Source of the DNA: Bacteroidota bacterium
GTDB taxonomy: Bacteria; Spirochaetota; Spirochaetia; JABMQR01
Length of the DNA stretch: 7,381 nt
Direction: 5' to 3'
Assembly: GCA_013202335.1 (NCBI GenBank)
Contig: JABMQR010000058.1
Span: 1 to 7,381, forward strand
Of this stretch, positions 1-5,882 are shown piece after piece. The notes beneath the pieces were generated by a model. That model saw nothing but the letters and a program-made list of their open reading frames with translations. It made no database searches and was not told where the DNA came from. Within the stretch, counting starts at the first letter, position 1; each line of letters begins with the position of its first letter. Position numbers and translations under genes: made by a program.

Positions 1-240
1 CTGCTTTCAGCTGTCTCCGACGTTGATCACTCATTAAAAAATAAGATAATACGTCTTGAAGGTTCTCCGCCCAACCCAACAAAAAAAATTATTGGCTGCC
101 CTTTTGCCGGCCGTTGTCATAGAAAAATTGAGACTATTTGTGATACTGTACCGCCGCCAAAGGTAGAGTTTTCTGACACACATTTTGTGTACTGTCATAT
201 AACAGCGAAAAAATTGGCTCTATTTTCTCAGGAGGATTGA
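1..240 (+). CDS. Oligopeptide/dipeptide ABC transporter ATP-binding protein, C-terminal fragment (partial at left edge)
   Basis: Frame 1 is open from the first base to a TGA at 238-240 and gives the last 79 residues of a protein whose start lies outside the window. The fragment has the C-terminal extension typical of OppD/DppD/OppF-type ATPases (the oligo_HPY region): a Glu-Gly-Ser-Pro-Pro-Asn-Pro segment, then GCPFAGRC, a third Cys in TICD followed by prolines, and a last Cys in VYCH near the end. This spacing of four cysteines is known in the family and in some members holds an iron-sulfur cluster. The protein would power import of peptides at the inner face of the cytoplasmic membrane. The nucleotide-binding domain is not visible, so OppD and DppD (or the F subunit) cannot be told apart. 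An IS remnant starts within about 10 bases of the stop, so any downstream partner gene has been separated from it. Confidence 0.85.
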   Translation: MLSAVSDVDHSLKNKIIRLEGSPPNPTKKIIGCPFAGRCHRKIETICDTVPPPKVEFSDTHFVYCHITAKKLALFSQED

Positions 241-248
241 TCGGGTAG

Positions 249-550
249 CTGCACGTTAAAGAAGAAATATTCCCGATATCACCCGACATCAGAGACCATA
301 ATGTATATGGAAAGAGTATCTGTCAGGAAATCACCCTGACGTCTCTTGATAAAAAAGAACATAAAACCAACTATCATGTCCATGTCCATGTGTATTTGAA
401 CTGGACAAAGATGCCGCGAATGAAACAAGAAGTAAGGTGGGGTATTTCATGCTTATGAGTACGGAGCAGCTAACGCCTGCCCAAGCCCTGGATATTTACC
501 GAGCAAAAGATGGGGTGGAACGAGTCTTCAATAATGCCAAGAAGTGTTGA
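249..550 (+). pseudogene. IS4/IS1634-type transposase, C-terminal remnant, frameshifted
   Basis: Two overlapping open stretches in different frames together resemble the C-terminal part of a DDE transposase. Frame 3 (249-458) follows an in-frame TAG at 246 and contains HVHVYLNWTK, like the segment just before the insertion domain ends in IS1634 relatives. Frame 2 (about 422-550) contains STEQLTPAQALDIYR and then AKDGVERVFNNAKK, ending in TGA at 548-550. The latter carries the IS4-superfamily signature Y-(2)-R/K-(3)-E-(6)-K, here Y..K...E......K, which includes the catalytic glutamate. The N-terminal two thirds with the two catalytic aspartates are absent, and the expected sequence after the signature stops abruptly. 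A short tandem of CATGTC/CATGTG hexamers (about 376-393) lies just before the frame change. This is a dead element. The IS4/IS1634 assignment is fairly secure from the motif; the exact family is not. Confidence 0.7.
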
Positions 551-945
551 CAACCCGATGCTATTTTCTGCAGGAGCCTGTAGCGAGCAAGTTCACAGGG
601 AACATGCTGTTTATGCGGGGATAGATTCTCCGTAATTCTCCCTCCTCCGGTTAGTTCGATGACTTTCGCACACTCTGAATAAAATTCTTTACTGCTGTAA
701 CGAGCGTTCTGGCTTTGGGGGGTTACTACTATCCTCTCGGTAGTGCGCATTTCTTTTAGTTCCACAGCGAGTTGCTGTCCTGCTAATTTTTGCCAGGCTC
801 GAAGTTCTTGCATGTTGATCTTATGCCGTTTGCAGTACATAGCGTCTGGCATTTCTGAGGGTTTTGCATTATACGCTCTGAGAATTATTCGGCGATAACT
901 GGTTTAATTTTTTGCGGTCGGTTCTGTTTGATTGGATTTTGACAT
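551..945 (-). pseudogene. Degenerate IS-type OrfA-like protein with internal stop
   Basis: On the minus strand an ATG at 945-943, preceded by a good ribosome binding site (AAGGAG), starts MSKSNQTEPTAKN and meets TAA at 906-904. The same frame then stays open to 496. The part after the stop reads ILRAYNAKPSEMPDAMYCKR and then HKINMQELRAWQKLAGQQLA. This resembles the helix-turn-helix region of small transposase OrfA proteins, where a Tyr-Cys-x-x-(H)-x-(I/L)-N segment precedes a Leu-x-x-Trp. An IS3-like terminal sequence lies about 75-95 bases upstream (1018-1038), where the end of such an element would be expected. The last residues of the open frame run antisense over the IS4-type remnant and probably have no meaning, so the end is set at about 551. 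I cannot name the IS family with confidence, and a non-transposase HTH protein is possible. Confidence 0.4.
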
Positions 946-960
946 GGCTTTTCTCCTTGT

Positions 961-975
961 CTCAATTCAATTGAG
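961..975. repeat. 15-bp palindrome upstream of the broken OrfA-like gene
   Basis: The sequence CTCAATTCAATTGAG is a perfect inverted repeat with 7-bp arms around a single central base. It lies just upstream of the ribosome binding site of the minus-strand OrfA-like pseudogene (start at 945). It could be a small operator or part of the element's control region. It could also be chance, since it is short and AT-rich. Confidence 0.35.
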
Positions 976-1017
976 CATTTCAGTTCCGTGGTAGGAGGTA
1001 ATGGTATGATGCTTACG

Positions 1018-1169
1018 GGTCTAACTTAAGGGACTAGTGGATACAATCCTATCAAAGTTCTTTTTTAAATTATTTTTTGTATTACATTTGTATGCTATCA
1101 CGAAAACAAAAATACCTAACTCTTTACATTGTTAGGTATTAGGGATTTTTTCTCGTGTAGGTGGCGGGA
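1018..1169. repeat. Left copy of a ~150-bp direct repeat (IS3-like end, terminator, tRNA tail)
   Basis: This stretch matches 7219-7373 in the same orientation over its full length, with roughly 20 differences and a few single-base gaps counted by eye. In order it contains GGTCTAACTTAAGGGACTAG, which read on the minus strand resembles the terminal repeats of IS3/IS150-type elements; an AT-rich segment; a hairpin AATACCTAAC / GTTAGGTATT (1111-1120 and 1131-1140) with a 10-base loop; a T-run; and GGTGGCGGGA (1160-1169), the reverse complement of a tRNA 3' end. In this copy the lower part of the hairpin has decayed (CAAA opposite AGGG), and the tRNA similarity stops after about ten bases. It therefore looks like the older or truncated copy. 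Confidence 0.8.
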
Positions 1170-1190
1170 TCAGATGCTCCGCATCTGATC
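1168..1190. repeat. Perfect 10-bp stem hairpin at the end of the left repeat
   Basis: GATCAGATGC and GCATCTGATC are exact reverse complements around a 3-base TCC loop. The hairpin starts exactly where similarity to the right-hand repeat ends, so it occupies the place where the tRNA T-loop would be. No U-tract follows on the plus strand (TGGGAAATG), so it is not a standard terminator. It may be a scar of an insertion or a chance palindrome made from broken tRNA sequence. Confidence 0.5.
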
Positions 1191-1301
1191 TGGGAAATGT
1201 TTATGATAAAAAACTCCTGGTTCCCTTACGCTGGAGTACATAGCTAGGGTGGCGGGCATGGATAAACCGCTAGCAGAAGTCTGTAGACATCGTGTACTGA
1301 A

Positions 1302-1442
1302 TCAGATCAACTGTAGGAAGAATCTTGTAAAAATCAATACAAATTCTTTTTTCAAGTTTTCATATTGTTTTAATTCTTTTCTTTTAAATCTTTTTAATGC
1401 TTTCTCTAAATCTTCATCATGATGAACTTCTATATTTGCCAA
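1302..1442 (-). pseudogene. Ribosomal protein bS21-like remnant, truncated
   Basis: On the minus strand a TTG at 1442-1440 sits six bases after AGGAG (1453-1449) and starts a 46-residue frame ending in TGA at 1304-1302. Residues 2-22 read ANIEVHHDEDLEKALKRFKR plus Lys, a close match to the N-terminal helix region of bacterial small-subunit protein bS21 (rpsU), which binds near the 3' end of 16S rRNA. After residue 22 the match fades: KELKQYENLKKEF may be a shortened form of the usual segment ending in KKREF. The following basic C-terminal tail is replaced by hydrophobic residues (VLIFTRFFLQLI). Typical bS21 has about 58-70 residues. Probably it is a decayed or partial second copy of rpsU. An expressed short variant is less likely. 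The start codon is TTG where ATG is usual. Confidence 0.6.
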
Positions 1443-1451
1443 AATATTCTC

Positions 1452-1491
1452 CTATGCATATTAAAATAGGCTTAATTATAATTTTGCATAG
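1452..1491. repeat. Spaced inverted repeat upstream of the bS21 remnant
   Basis: CTATGCA (1452-1458) and TGCATAG (1485-1491) form 7-bp arms separated by 26 AT-rich bases. They flank the leader of the bS21-like frame (start at 1442); the left arm overlaps its Shine-Dalgarno sequence. This could be a leader hairpin covering the ribosome binding site, or chance. Confidence 0.25.
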
Positions 1492-1555
1492 AGAACGAAA
1501 TAATATCAAAGTTGTTATGTAAAAAATATGTTCTTTTAAACTGATCTTTGGGGAG

Positions 1556-1579
1556 TTTAAGGTTTTATGGAACCTCAAA
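1556..1579. other. Stem-loop downstream of marR, possible weak terminator
   Basis: Arms TTTAAGGTT (1556-1564) and AACCTCAAA (1571-1579) form a 9-bp stem with one G-T wobble around a 6-base loop. It lies about 32 bases beyond the stop of the minus-strand marR gene. Read on the minus strand no T-run follows (CTCCCC instead), so intrinsic termination is doubtful. Confidence 0.25.
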
Positions 1580-1610
1580 ATTATATATTGTGCGATATAT
1601 ATTTAATTGG

Positions 1611-2132
1611 TTACTGTGAATCTTCTTCCATAAAACTTTTAACATCTTGAGAAGATGCCGCCAAAGGCCCACTAACAAGGACAGGTGGAGATAGAATCTT
1701 TGATGCATTCATCATCAAAGCCAATTTCTGCAGAGAAGCTAGGAGCATGTTTTTTTCCCATTCTTCTTGTTTATTGAATTGTTCTGTAAAATTATCTTGA
1801 AGTAAGGATGGCTTTAACTGAAGAATATCAGTTGCTTTTTCTGTCAGATGGATATTAACCTTTCTTTTGTCCTGTTCACTTTTTTGTCTGATTGTAAATC
1901 CCTGCTGACATAGACGATCAAGAATACTTGTCACAGTAGCCTGCGAAAGGCTTACGCATTTTGCAATATCAGAGATTTGCTGATTAGGTGATTTTTGGAT
2001 TTCATTGAGAATAATTAGTTGAGGTCCTGTTAATCCGTATTTTTTTGTCAATTGTTTTGAATGAAGATCAATAGCACGAATAATCTGTCTCAATGTCGAC
2101 ATTACAGAATCAGATAGATCTTGATGATTCAT
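1611..2132 (-). CDS. MarR-family transcriptional regulator
   Basis: The 173-residue protein has the winged helix-turn-helix plan of MarR regulators. N-terminal dimerisation helix residues 5-30 are followed by YGLTGPQLIILNEI (about 32-45), the ISDIAKCV helix (53-60), the recognition helix SLSQATVTSILDRL (61-74), and a wing around QKSEQDKRKVNIHLT (83-97) with the family's conserved Asp88-x-Arg90. The C-terminal helix pair (about 108-142) completes the dimer interface, and a non-conserved tail of about 30 residues makes the protein a little longer than average. The ATG at 2132 is chosen because AGAGG lies five bases before it. A GTG two codons upstream overlaps that site and is less likely. The gene diverges from proXVW, and MarR-type proteins such as GbsR, OpcR and EctR control osmolyte uptake or synthesis genes elsewhere. 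Control of the adjacent transporter is therefore inferred; the ligand is unknown. Confidence 0.9.
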   Translation of the reverse strand: MNHQDLSDSVMSTLRQIIRAIDLHSKQLTKKYGLTGPQLIILNEIQKSPNQQISDIAKCVSLSQATVTSILDRLCQQGFTIRQKSEQDKRKVNIHLTEKATDILQLKPSLLQDNFTEQFNKQEEWEKNMLLASLQKLALMMNASKILSPPVLVSGPLAASSQDVKSFMEEDSQ

Positions 2133-2142
2133 AATCACCTCT

Positions 2143-2156
2143 TTTCAAATTTGAAA
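2143..2156. promoter_or_regulatory. 14-bp palindrome, probable MarR operator
   Basis: TTTCAAATTTGAAA is a perfect palindrome starting 11 bases upstream of the marR ATG. The predicted transcription start of the marR promoter (about 2151) falls inside it, and it abuts the -10 box. MarR dimers bind palindromes of this type, often over their own promoter. Binding here would block transcription. The role is inferred from position and symmetry. Confidence 0.5.
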
Positions 2157-2157
2157 T

Positions 2158-2186
2158 ATATTAATCTAAAATATATTACATCTCAA
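2158..2186 (-). promoter_or_regulatory. Sigma-70-type promoter of marR
   Basis: On the minus strand TTGAGA (-35, 2186-2181) and TAATAT (-10, 2163-2158) are separated by exactly 17 bases. They are placed so that transcription would start near 2151, about 20 bases before the marR start codon. Boxes match the consensus at four to five of six positions each. Confidence 0.55.
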
Positions 2187-2313
2187 TAATTGTAAAGTTA
2201 AGCTTATTTATATCACAACGAAGTATAACGTTTCAATTCTAATTAAAATATTACTCTTTGTACATGTGCTGATTATTATGGTTCTTTGTATTGACTATGT
2301 AGAATTATTGAAG

Positions 2314-2342
2314 TTGACATAATTTAGATTTATCTTTAGTAT
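2314..2342 (+). promoter_or_regulatory. Candidate distal promoter toward proX
   Basis: TTGACA (2314-2319), a perfect -35 box, is followed after 17 bases by TAGTAT (2337-2342, four of six matches). The -10 box lies inside the palindrome TTAGTATACTAA (2336-2347). If used, it would give a leader of about 310 bases before proX. In such AT-rich DNA chance matches are common. Confidence 0.35.
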
Positions 2343-2347
2343 ACTAA
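2336..2347. promoter_or_regulatory. 12-bp palindrome with two partial copies nearer proX
   Basis: TTAGTATACTAA is a perfect palindrome. Partial copies occur at 2524-2534 (TTAGTATAGAA) and 2628-2638 (TTAGTATACAA), the last about 20 bases before the proX start codon. A repeated operator for a regulator is possible. The AT-rich composition makes chance a serious alternative. Confidence 0.3.
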
Positions 2348-2576
2348 GAATCTATGTTTTAAGTTTTTAGCTTTTCAATATTTTAGGTCAGGTTTTTTGC
2401 TTTTTACTATAATTCCAAACATGTAAAATGGTAATTGAACTTATATATCCCTTTTTTATAGGGGTTATTTTCCTGTGCTTGATATATTCAATACTAATAA
2501 ATTATACAGTATTTAACAAATTTTTAGTATAGAATTTCGACATGCCTTAAATGATTGTTTTCTTAAAAGATTTAAA

Positions 2577-2604
2577 TTGAGTTGATAGTATTTAATAATA
2601 TTAT
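2577..2604 (+). promoter_or_regulatory. Candidate proximal promoter of proXVW
   Basis: TTGAGT (-35, 2577-2582) is separated by 16 bases from TATTAT (-10, 2599-2604, five of six matches). This predicts a start near 2611 and a leader of about 48 bases. A second TTGAGT at 2605-2610 with TAGTAT at 2629-2634 (18-base spacer) is a weaker alternative. Confidence 0.4.
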
Positions 2605-2658
2605 TTGAGTTAAATATTATATTTTAATTAGTATACAAATTATAAAGAGAGGGAATAG

Positions 2659-3600
2659 ATGAAAAAATTAGTATTAGTTTTGGCTTTAGTAACCACAATT
2701 TTCTTCACAGCATGTACAGCTGATAATGAAGCAAAGAAAGAAACAACAATAGTTTTCGGAGATGTATCATGGGATAGTGTCCAGGTTCACAATAGGATTG
2801 TGGCTTTTATAATTGAGAATGGATACGAAGGATACAAAGCAGATTTTATGCCCGGAGATACATTACCCATTGTCAATGGAATTGTTCAGGGTGATATTGA
2901 CGTGGATATGGAGTCCTGGCATGGGAATTTTCCGGAAGTGTATAAAAAAGGAATAGATTCTGGAGATCTTATTGATCTTGGAGAGAATATGCCCGATGCC
3001 CCACAAGGCTGGTATATTCCCAGATACCTGGTTGAAGGAACTGATGCTATTGCTCCCGGTTTAAAATCAGTGAATGATCTTCCTCAATATGCCCACCTGT
3101 TCAAAGACCCCGAAGACCCTTCAAAAGGAGTCATCTATGGTGGTGTCGCGGGATGGTCTCAGTTAAAAACATCTGAAAAAATATTTAATGATTATAATTT
3201 AGCAGATACTTTTAATCTGGGTATTGCCGGTTCAAATGCTGCATTGGCTGGATCAATGGTTGGAGCTTATGAGAAAGGTGAGCCCTGGATCGGTTATTAT
3301 TGGGAACCTACAGCCGTGCTTGGAAAACTTAATATGATCCGACTGAAAGGAAGTGAATACGATAAAGCCCTGGTAAATATTTTAGTTGGGAAAAATCTAC
3401 TGGAAAAAGCTCCTGAAGTTGTTGAATTATTAAAAAAATATTCCACTACTGTCGCCGATAATAATGAGTTTTTAGCAGAAATGGACAAAAATGACTGGTC
3501 CACTGAAGAGGCTGCAAAATGGTATCTTCAAAATAAAGAAGCTGCCTGGACACAATGGGTTTCCACGGAAGTAGCTGAAAAAGTTAAAGCGGCCCTTTAA
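2659..3600 (+). CDS. proX: Glycine betaine/proline betaine ABC transporter substrate-binding lipoprotein (ProX/OpuAC type)
   Basis: The 313-residue protein begins with MKK and a hydrophobic signal segment ending FFTAC. Cys19 is the likely lipidation site, and Phe at -3 is a relaxed lipobox of the kind seen in spirochaetes. The mature part is an OpuAC-type binding protein: TIVFGDVSWDSVQVHN (30-45), the DVDMESWHGN segment (81-90), GVAGWSQ near 162-168, and EPWIGYYWEP (208-217). Trp38, Trp87, Trp118, Trp166, Trp210 and Trp215 are candidates for the aromatic cage that holds quaternary-ammonium ligands in ProX proteins; which of them form it cannot be decided here. It would capture the osmolyte outside the cytoplasmic membrane and pass it to ProW. 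GAGAGGGA ends five bases or so before the ATG. The gene is first in its operon, unlike Escherichia coli, where proX is last. Ligand specificity (glycine betaine, proline betaine, choline, carnitine) is inferred only at family level. Confidence 0.9.
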   Translation: MKKLVLVLALVTTIFFTACTADNEAKKETTIVFGDVSWDSVQVHNRIVAFIIENGYEGYKADFMPGDTLPIVNGIVQGDIDVDMESWHGNFPEVYKKGIDSGDLIDLGENMPDAPQGWYIPRYLVEGTDAIAPGLKSVNDLPQYAHLFKDPEDPSKGVIYGGVAGWSQLKTSEKIFNDYNLADTFNLGIAGSNAALAGSMVGAYEKGEPWIGYYWEPTAVLGKLNMIRLKGSEYDKALVNILVGKNLLEKAPEVVELLKKYSTTVADNNEFLAEMDKNDWSTEEAAKWYLQNKEAAWTQWVSTEVAEKVKAAL

Positions 3601-3608
3601 GGAATTTC

Positions 3609-4844
3609 ATGTCTGAAAATGTTGAAATAAAAGTAGAAGATTCTCCAAAGGTCGTTGTTAAAGACCTTTGGAAAATTTTCGGAAGAGATCCCAAACGTAT
3701 TCTTAAAGGTGATTTGAGAAACAAATCAAAAGAAGAAATCCAAAAGAAAACCGGATGCATTGTTGGAATGAGAAATATAAATCTCGAGATAAAAAAAGGA
3801 GAGTTTTATATTCTCATGGGTTTGTCCGGTAGTGGTAAATCCACTTTAATCCGGAATCTAATCCGGCTAGTTAATCCCACATCCGGTTCTATAGAGATAA
3901 ATAATCAGAATGTGACAAAAATGAACTCCGAGCAGCTGCTTCAGTTTCGCAGAAAAACATTTGGAATGGTTTTCCAGCATTATGGTCTGCTGCCCCATAT
4001 GACAGTACTTGATAATGCTGCCTATGGACTGAAAGTAAAAGGTCTTCCTAAAGGAGAGCGTTATGCTAAAGCCATGCAGTCTCTTGAAACTGTGGGACTA
4101 AAGGGCTGGGAGGATTATTATCCCGGTTCTTTAAGCGGCGGCATGCAGCAGCGAGTCGGTCTGGCCAGGGCTCTGGCCAATGACCCAGAAATCCTTTTAA
4201 TGGATGAGCCTTTCAGTGGTTTGGATCCGCTTATTCGTCGACAGATGCAGGATGAACTGGTTGAATTGCAGGATAAATTACAGAAAACCATAATATTTGT
4301 AACTCATGATTTGCATGAAGCTCTGAAGCTGGGTGATAGAATAGCTATAATGCACGATGGAGAAGTCGTTCAGGTCGGAACACCTGAAGATATTGTTACC
4401 CAACCGGCAAACGATTATGTTGAAGAATTTGTTAAAGATGCTTCCCCCGCAAAAGTATTAACTGCTGGAAGCATAATGGAAGCCCCCAAAGTTTTACTCT
4501 ATGCCTGGGAAGGTCCCAAAACAGCATTGACTCTCTTGCGGTCATTAAAGAAAAAGTCTGCATTTGTTGTAGATAAATCACAAAAGTTAATGGGTGTTGT
4601 AAGGGAAAAAGAATTGGAAAAATTGCTTGAAATGGAAGAGAGGCCAAAATTCATTCCACAATCTTCTCTCCAGAAAGTGACAACCGTAAATGAAGACACT
4701 ATTCTTGAAGATCTTTTTTCCATTGTCACGGAAAATCCTTATCCAATTCCAGTCATTAATGAAAAAGGCAGATTTGCCGGGATTGTGACAACAGATCAAA
4801 TTTTTGAATCAATTGCACCGTCAGAAGGAGCTGAAAATGATTGA
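3609..4844 (+). CDS. proV: Glycine betaine ABC transporter ATP-binding protein with CBS domains (ProV/OpuAA type)
   Basis: This 411-residue ATPase is full length for the family. The N-terminal stretch (14-60: VVVKDLWKIFG and then the GCIVGM region) is typical of ProV. Then come Walker A GLSGSGKST (71-79), the Q-loop Gln123 in VFQHYGLLPH, the ABC signature LSGGMQQRVGLARALA (175-190), Walker B ILLMDEP (195-201) with the D-loop SGLD, and the H-loop His233 in THDLHEA. Residues about 285-402 form a tandem CBS pair, which in OpuA-type systems senses ionic strength and gates transport. The start at 3609 follows TAAGGA, which overlaps the proX stop, leaving an 8-base gap, so translation is probably coupled. 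It acts on the inner face of the membrane with ProW. All catalytic motifs are intact. Confidence 0.95.
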   Translation: MSENVEIKVEDSPKVVVKDLWKIFGRDPKRILKGDLRNKSKEEIQKKTGCIVGMRNINLEIKKGEFYILMGLSGSGKSTLIRNLIRLVNPTSGSIEINNQNVTKMNSEQLLQFRRKTFGMVFQHYGLLPHMTVLDNAAYGLKVKGLPKGERYAKAMQSLETVGLKGWEDYYPGSLSGGMQQRVGLARALANDPEILLMDEPFSGLDPLIRRQMQDELVELQDKLQKTIIFVTHDLHEALKLGDRIAIMHDGEVVQVGTPEDIVTQPANDYVEEFVKDASPAKVLTAGSIMEAPKVLLYAWEGPKTALTLLRSLKKKSAFVVDKSQKLMGVVREKELEKLLEMEERPKFIPQSSLQKVTTVNEDTILEDLFSIVTENPYPIPVINEKGRFAGIVTTDQIFESIAPSEGAEND

Positions 4845-5679
4845 TTTTCCAGAACTATTAGAAATCCCCCTGGCTAACTGGGTAGATAAAATTATGAGCT
4901 GGTTGTTAAAAAATCTTGATGGTTTCTTTGATGCCATAGGATTTATCATTCTTCAGGTTGTTATGGGTTTTGAGAAGTTCTTTCTTTTTATTCCCTGGTT
5001 TGTATTGATTCCCCTTGTAGGATTAGCCGGCTGGAAATTGATAAAAAGCTGGAAAATGGGGATAGTTTTTATGGCTATGCTTCTGATAATCGGATCCTTT
5101 GGCTACTGGGAGCTGTCTATGAGAACATTGAGTCTTGTAATTGCTTCTGTATTTTTCTCTCTTCTTATAGGAATTCCTATGGGGATTAGTATGGCTAGAA
5201 GTGACAGGACAGAAAGCATCTTGAAGCCGATTCTTGATGCTATGCAGACCATGCCCAGTTTTGTTTATCTTATTCCTGCTCTGATGTTTTTCGGAATGGG
5301 AAAAGTACCGGCAATGGTGGCTACTATTATCTATGCTGTACCTCCTGTCATCAGACTTACCAATGTGGGAATCAGGACTGTTGATAAAGAGGCGGTGGAA
5401 GCTTCTAAGGCCTTTGGCGCTACACCAAAACAGGTATTATTCGATGTTCAGTTGCCACTGGCAAAACCGGCTATTATGGTAGGGATAAATCAGACAACAA
5501 TGATGGCGCTGGCTATGGTGGTCATCGGATCCATGATTGGAGCAAAAGGTCTGGGAATGGAAGTTCTGCTTGCTATTAATAGAATTGAAGTAGGGCAGGG
5601 GTTTGAAGCGGGTATCTCTATTGTTTTTCTTGCAATTATAATTGATAGAATAACATTCTCTTTTTCAGAGAAAAAATAA
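4837..5679 (+). CDS. proW: Glycine betaine ABC transporter permease (ProW/OpuAB type)
   Basis: The 280-residue membrane protein starts at the ATG at 4837, six bases after AAGGAG. It overlaps the end of proV by 8 bases (ATGATTGA), a sign of translational coupling. An upstream in-frame TTG at 4804 is possible but lacks a ribosome binding site. After an N-terminal amphipathic/hydrophobic region there are roughly six to seven hydrophobic segments (about 34-52, 52-68, 75-90, 97-119, 139-175, 213-236, 258-272). The permease domain holds the EAA loop EASKAFGATPKQVL (188-201), ending in LPLAKP (206-211), which docks onto ProV. AMQTMPSFVYLIPALMFFG (135-153) is typical of ProW. No terminator is evident after the stop; only a small TTCTCT/AGAGAA hairpin (5656-5672) spans the last codons. 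Confidence 0.94.
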   Translation: MIDFPELLEIPLANWVDKIMSWLLKNLDGFFDAIGFIILQVVMGFEKFFLFIPWFVLIPLVGLAGWKLIKSWKMGIVFMAMLLIIGSFGYWELSMRTLSLVIASVFFSLLIGIPMGISMARSDRTESILKPILDAMQTMPSFVYLIPALMFFGMGKVPAMVATIIYAVPPVIRLTNVGIRTVDKEAVEASKAFGATPKQVLFDVQLPLAKPAIMVGINQTTMMALAMVVIGSMIGAKGLGMEVLLAINRIEVGQGFEAGISIVFLAIIIDRITFSFSEKK

Positions 5680-5740
5680 CAATTTGTAAGTTACATGTGA
5701 TGAAAAGGTTGAGGATATTATCATTATGGCCGTTTTAACC

Positions 5741-5776
5741 TGTCTAATTTAGGAACTGGTCTAATTTAAGATAGCA
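5741..5776. repeat. Tandem IS-end-like sequence between proW and the oxidoreductase gene
   Basis: GTCTAATTTA occurs twice, 17 bases apart (5742-5751 and 5759-5768), in TGTCTAATTTAGGAACTGG followed by TCTAATTTAAGATAG. The unit resembles GGTCTAACTTAAG at 1018 and GGTCTAACTTCAAG at 7219, and is oriented the same way. IS3-type elements have ends of this general form, so this may be a solo IS end left by deletion. No transposase sequence adjoins it. Confidence 0.4.
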
Positions 5777-5790
5777 CCATAATATTGTCT

Positions 5791-5819
5791 TTGACTGCCA
5801 AGGACGATTTCCCTATCAG
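5791..5819 (+). promoter_or_regulatory. Candidate promoter of the oxidoreductase gene
   Basis: TTGACT (5791-5796) and TATCAG (5814-5819) are separated by 17 bases, matching consensus at five and four of six positions. Transcription would start about 55 bases before the ATG at 5883. A small ATTTCC/GGAAAT hairpin (about 5808-5825) overlaps the -10 box. Confidence 0.35.
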
Positions 5820-5882
5820 GAAATTAAATAAGCCTATGATATTCTGGCAGCCTCGAAAAAATAATATGAAGGAAACTATCAT

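Larger units (their letters stand above)
2133..2658. promoter_or_regulatory. Divergent control region between marR and proX
   Basis: This 526-bp, very AT-rich spacer has no credible coding frame. It carries the marR promoter at its left end, several possible sigma-70 promoters toward proX, and the palindromes listed separately. The length is unusual for two divergent genes and leaves room for multiple promoters, regulator sites or an untranslated leader. TTGAGTT occurs twice, 28 bases apart (2577 and 2605), shortly before proX. TTAGTATA occurs three times (2336, 2524, 2628). Confidence 0.6.

Noticed and set aside
496..852. 118-residue minus-strand frame as an intact gene
   Set aside because: The better start (945, with a ribosome binding site) lies upstream and is cut off by an in-frame stop, and the C-terminal part is antisense to a transposase remnant; treated as a pseudogene.
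2187..2658. Riboswitch in the long leader of proX
   Set aside because: No conserved GC-containing pairing core or antiterminator/terminator pair could be seen; only a weak CCC/GGG hairpin near 2448-2464.
3297..3503. Minus-strand 68-residue frame inside proX
   Set aside because: Antisense shadow with no motif and no start signal.
4432..4799. Several minus-strand frames of 70-76 residues
   Set aside because: They lie opposite the CBS-domain part of proV, have no ribosome binding sites or recognisable motifs, and are shadows of the real gene.
4804..4836. TTG-initiated N-terminal extension of ProW
   Set aside because: No Shine-Dalgarno sequence, and it would overlap proV by 41 bases; the ATG at 4837 has AAGGAG six bases upstream.
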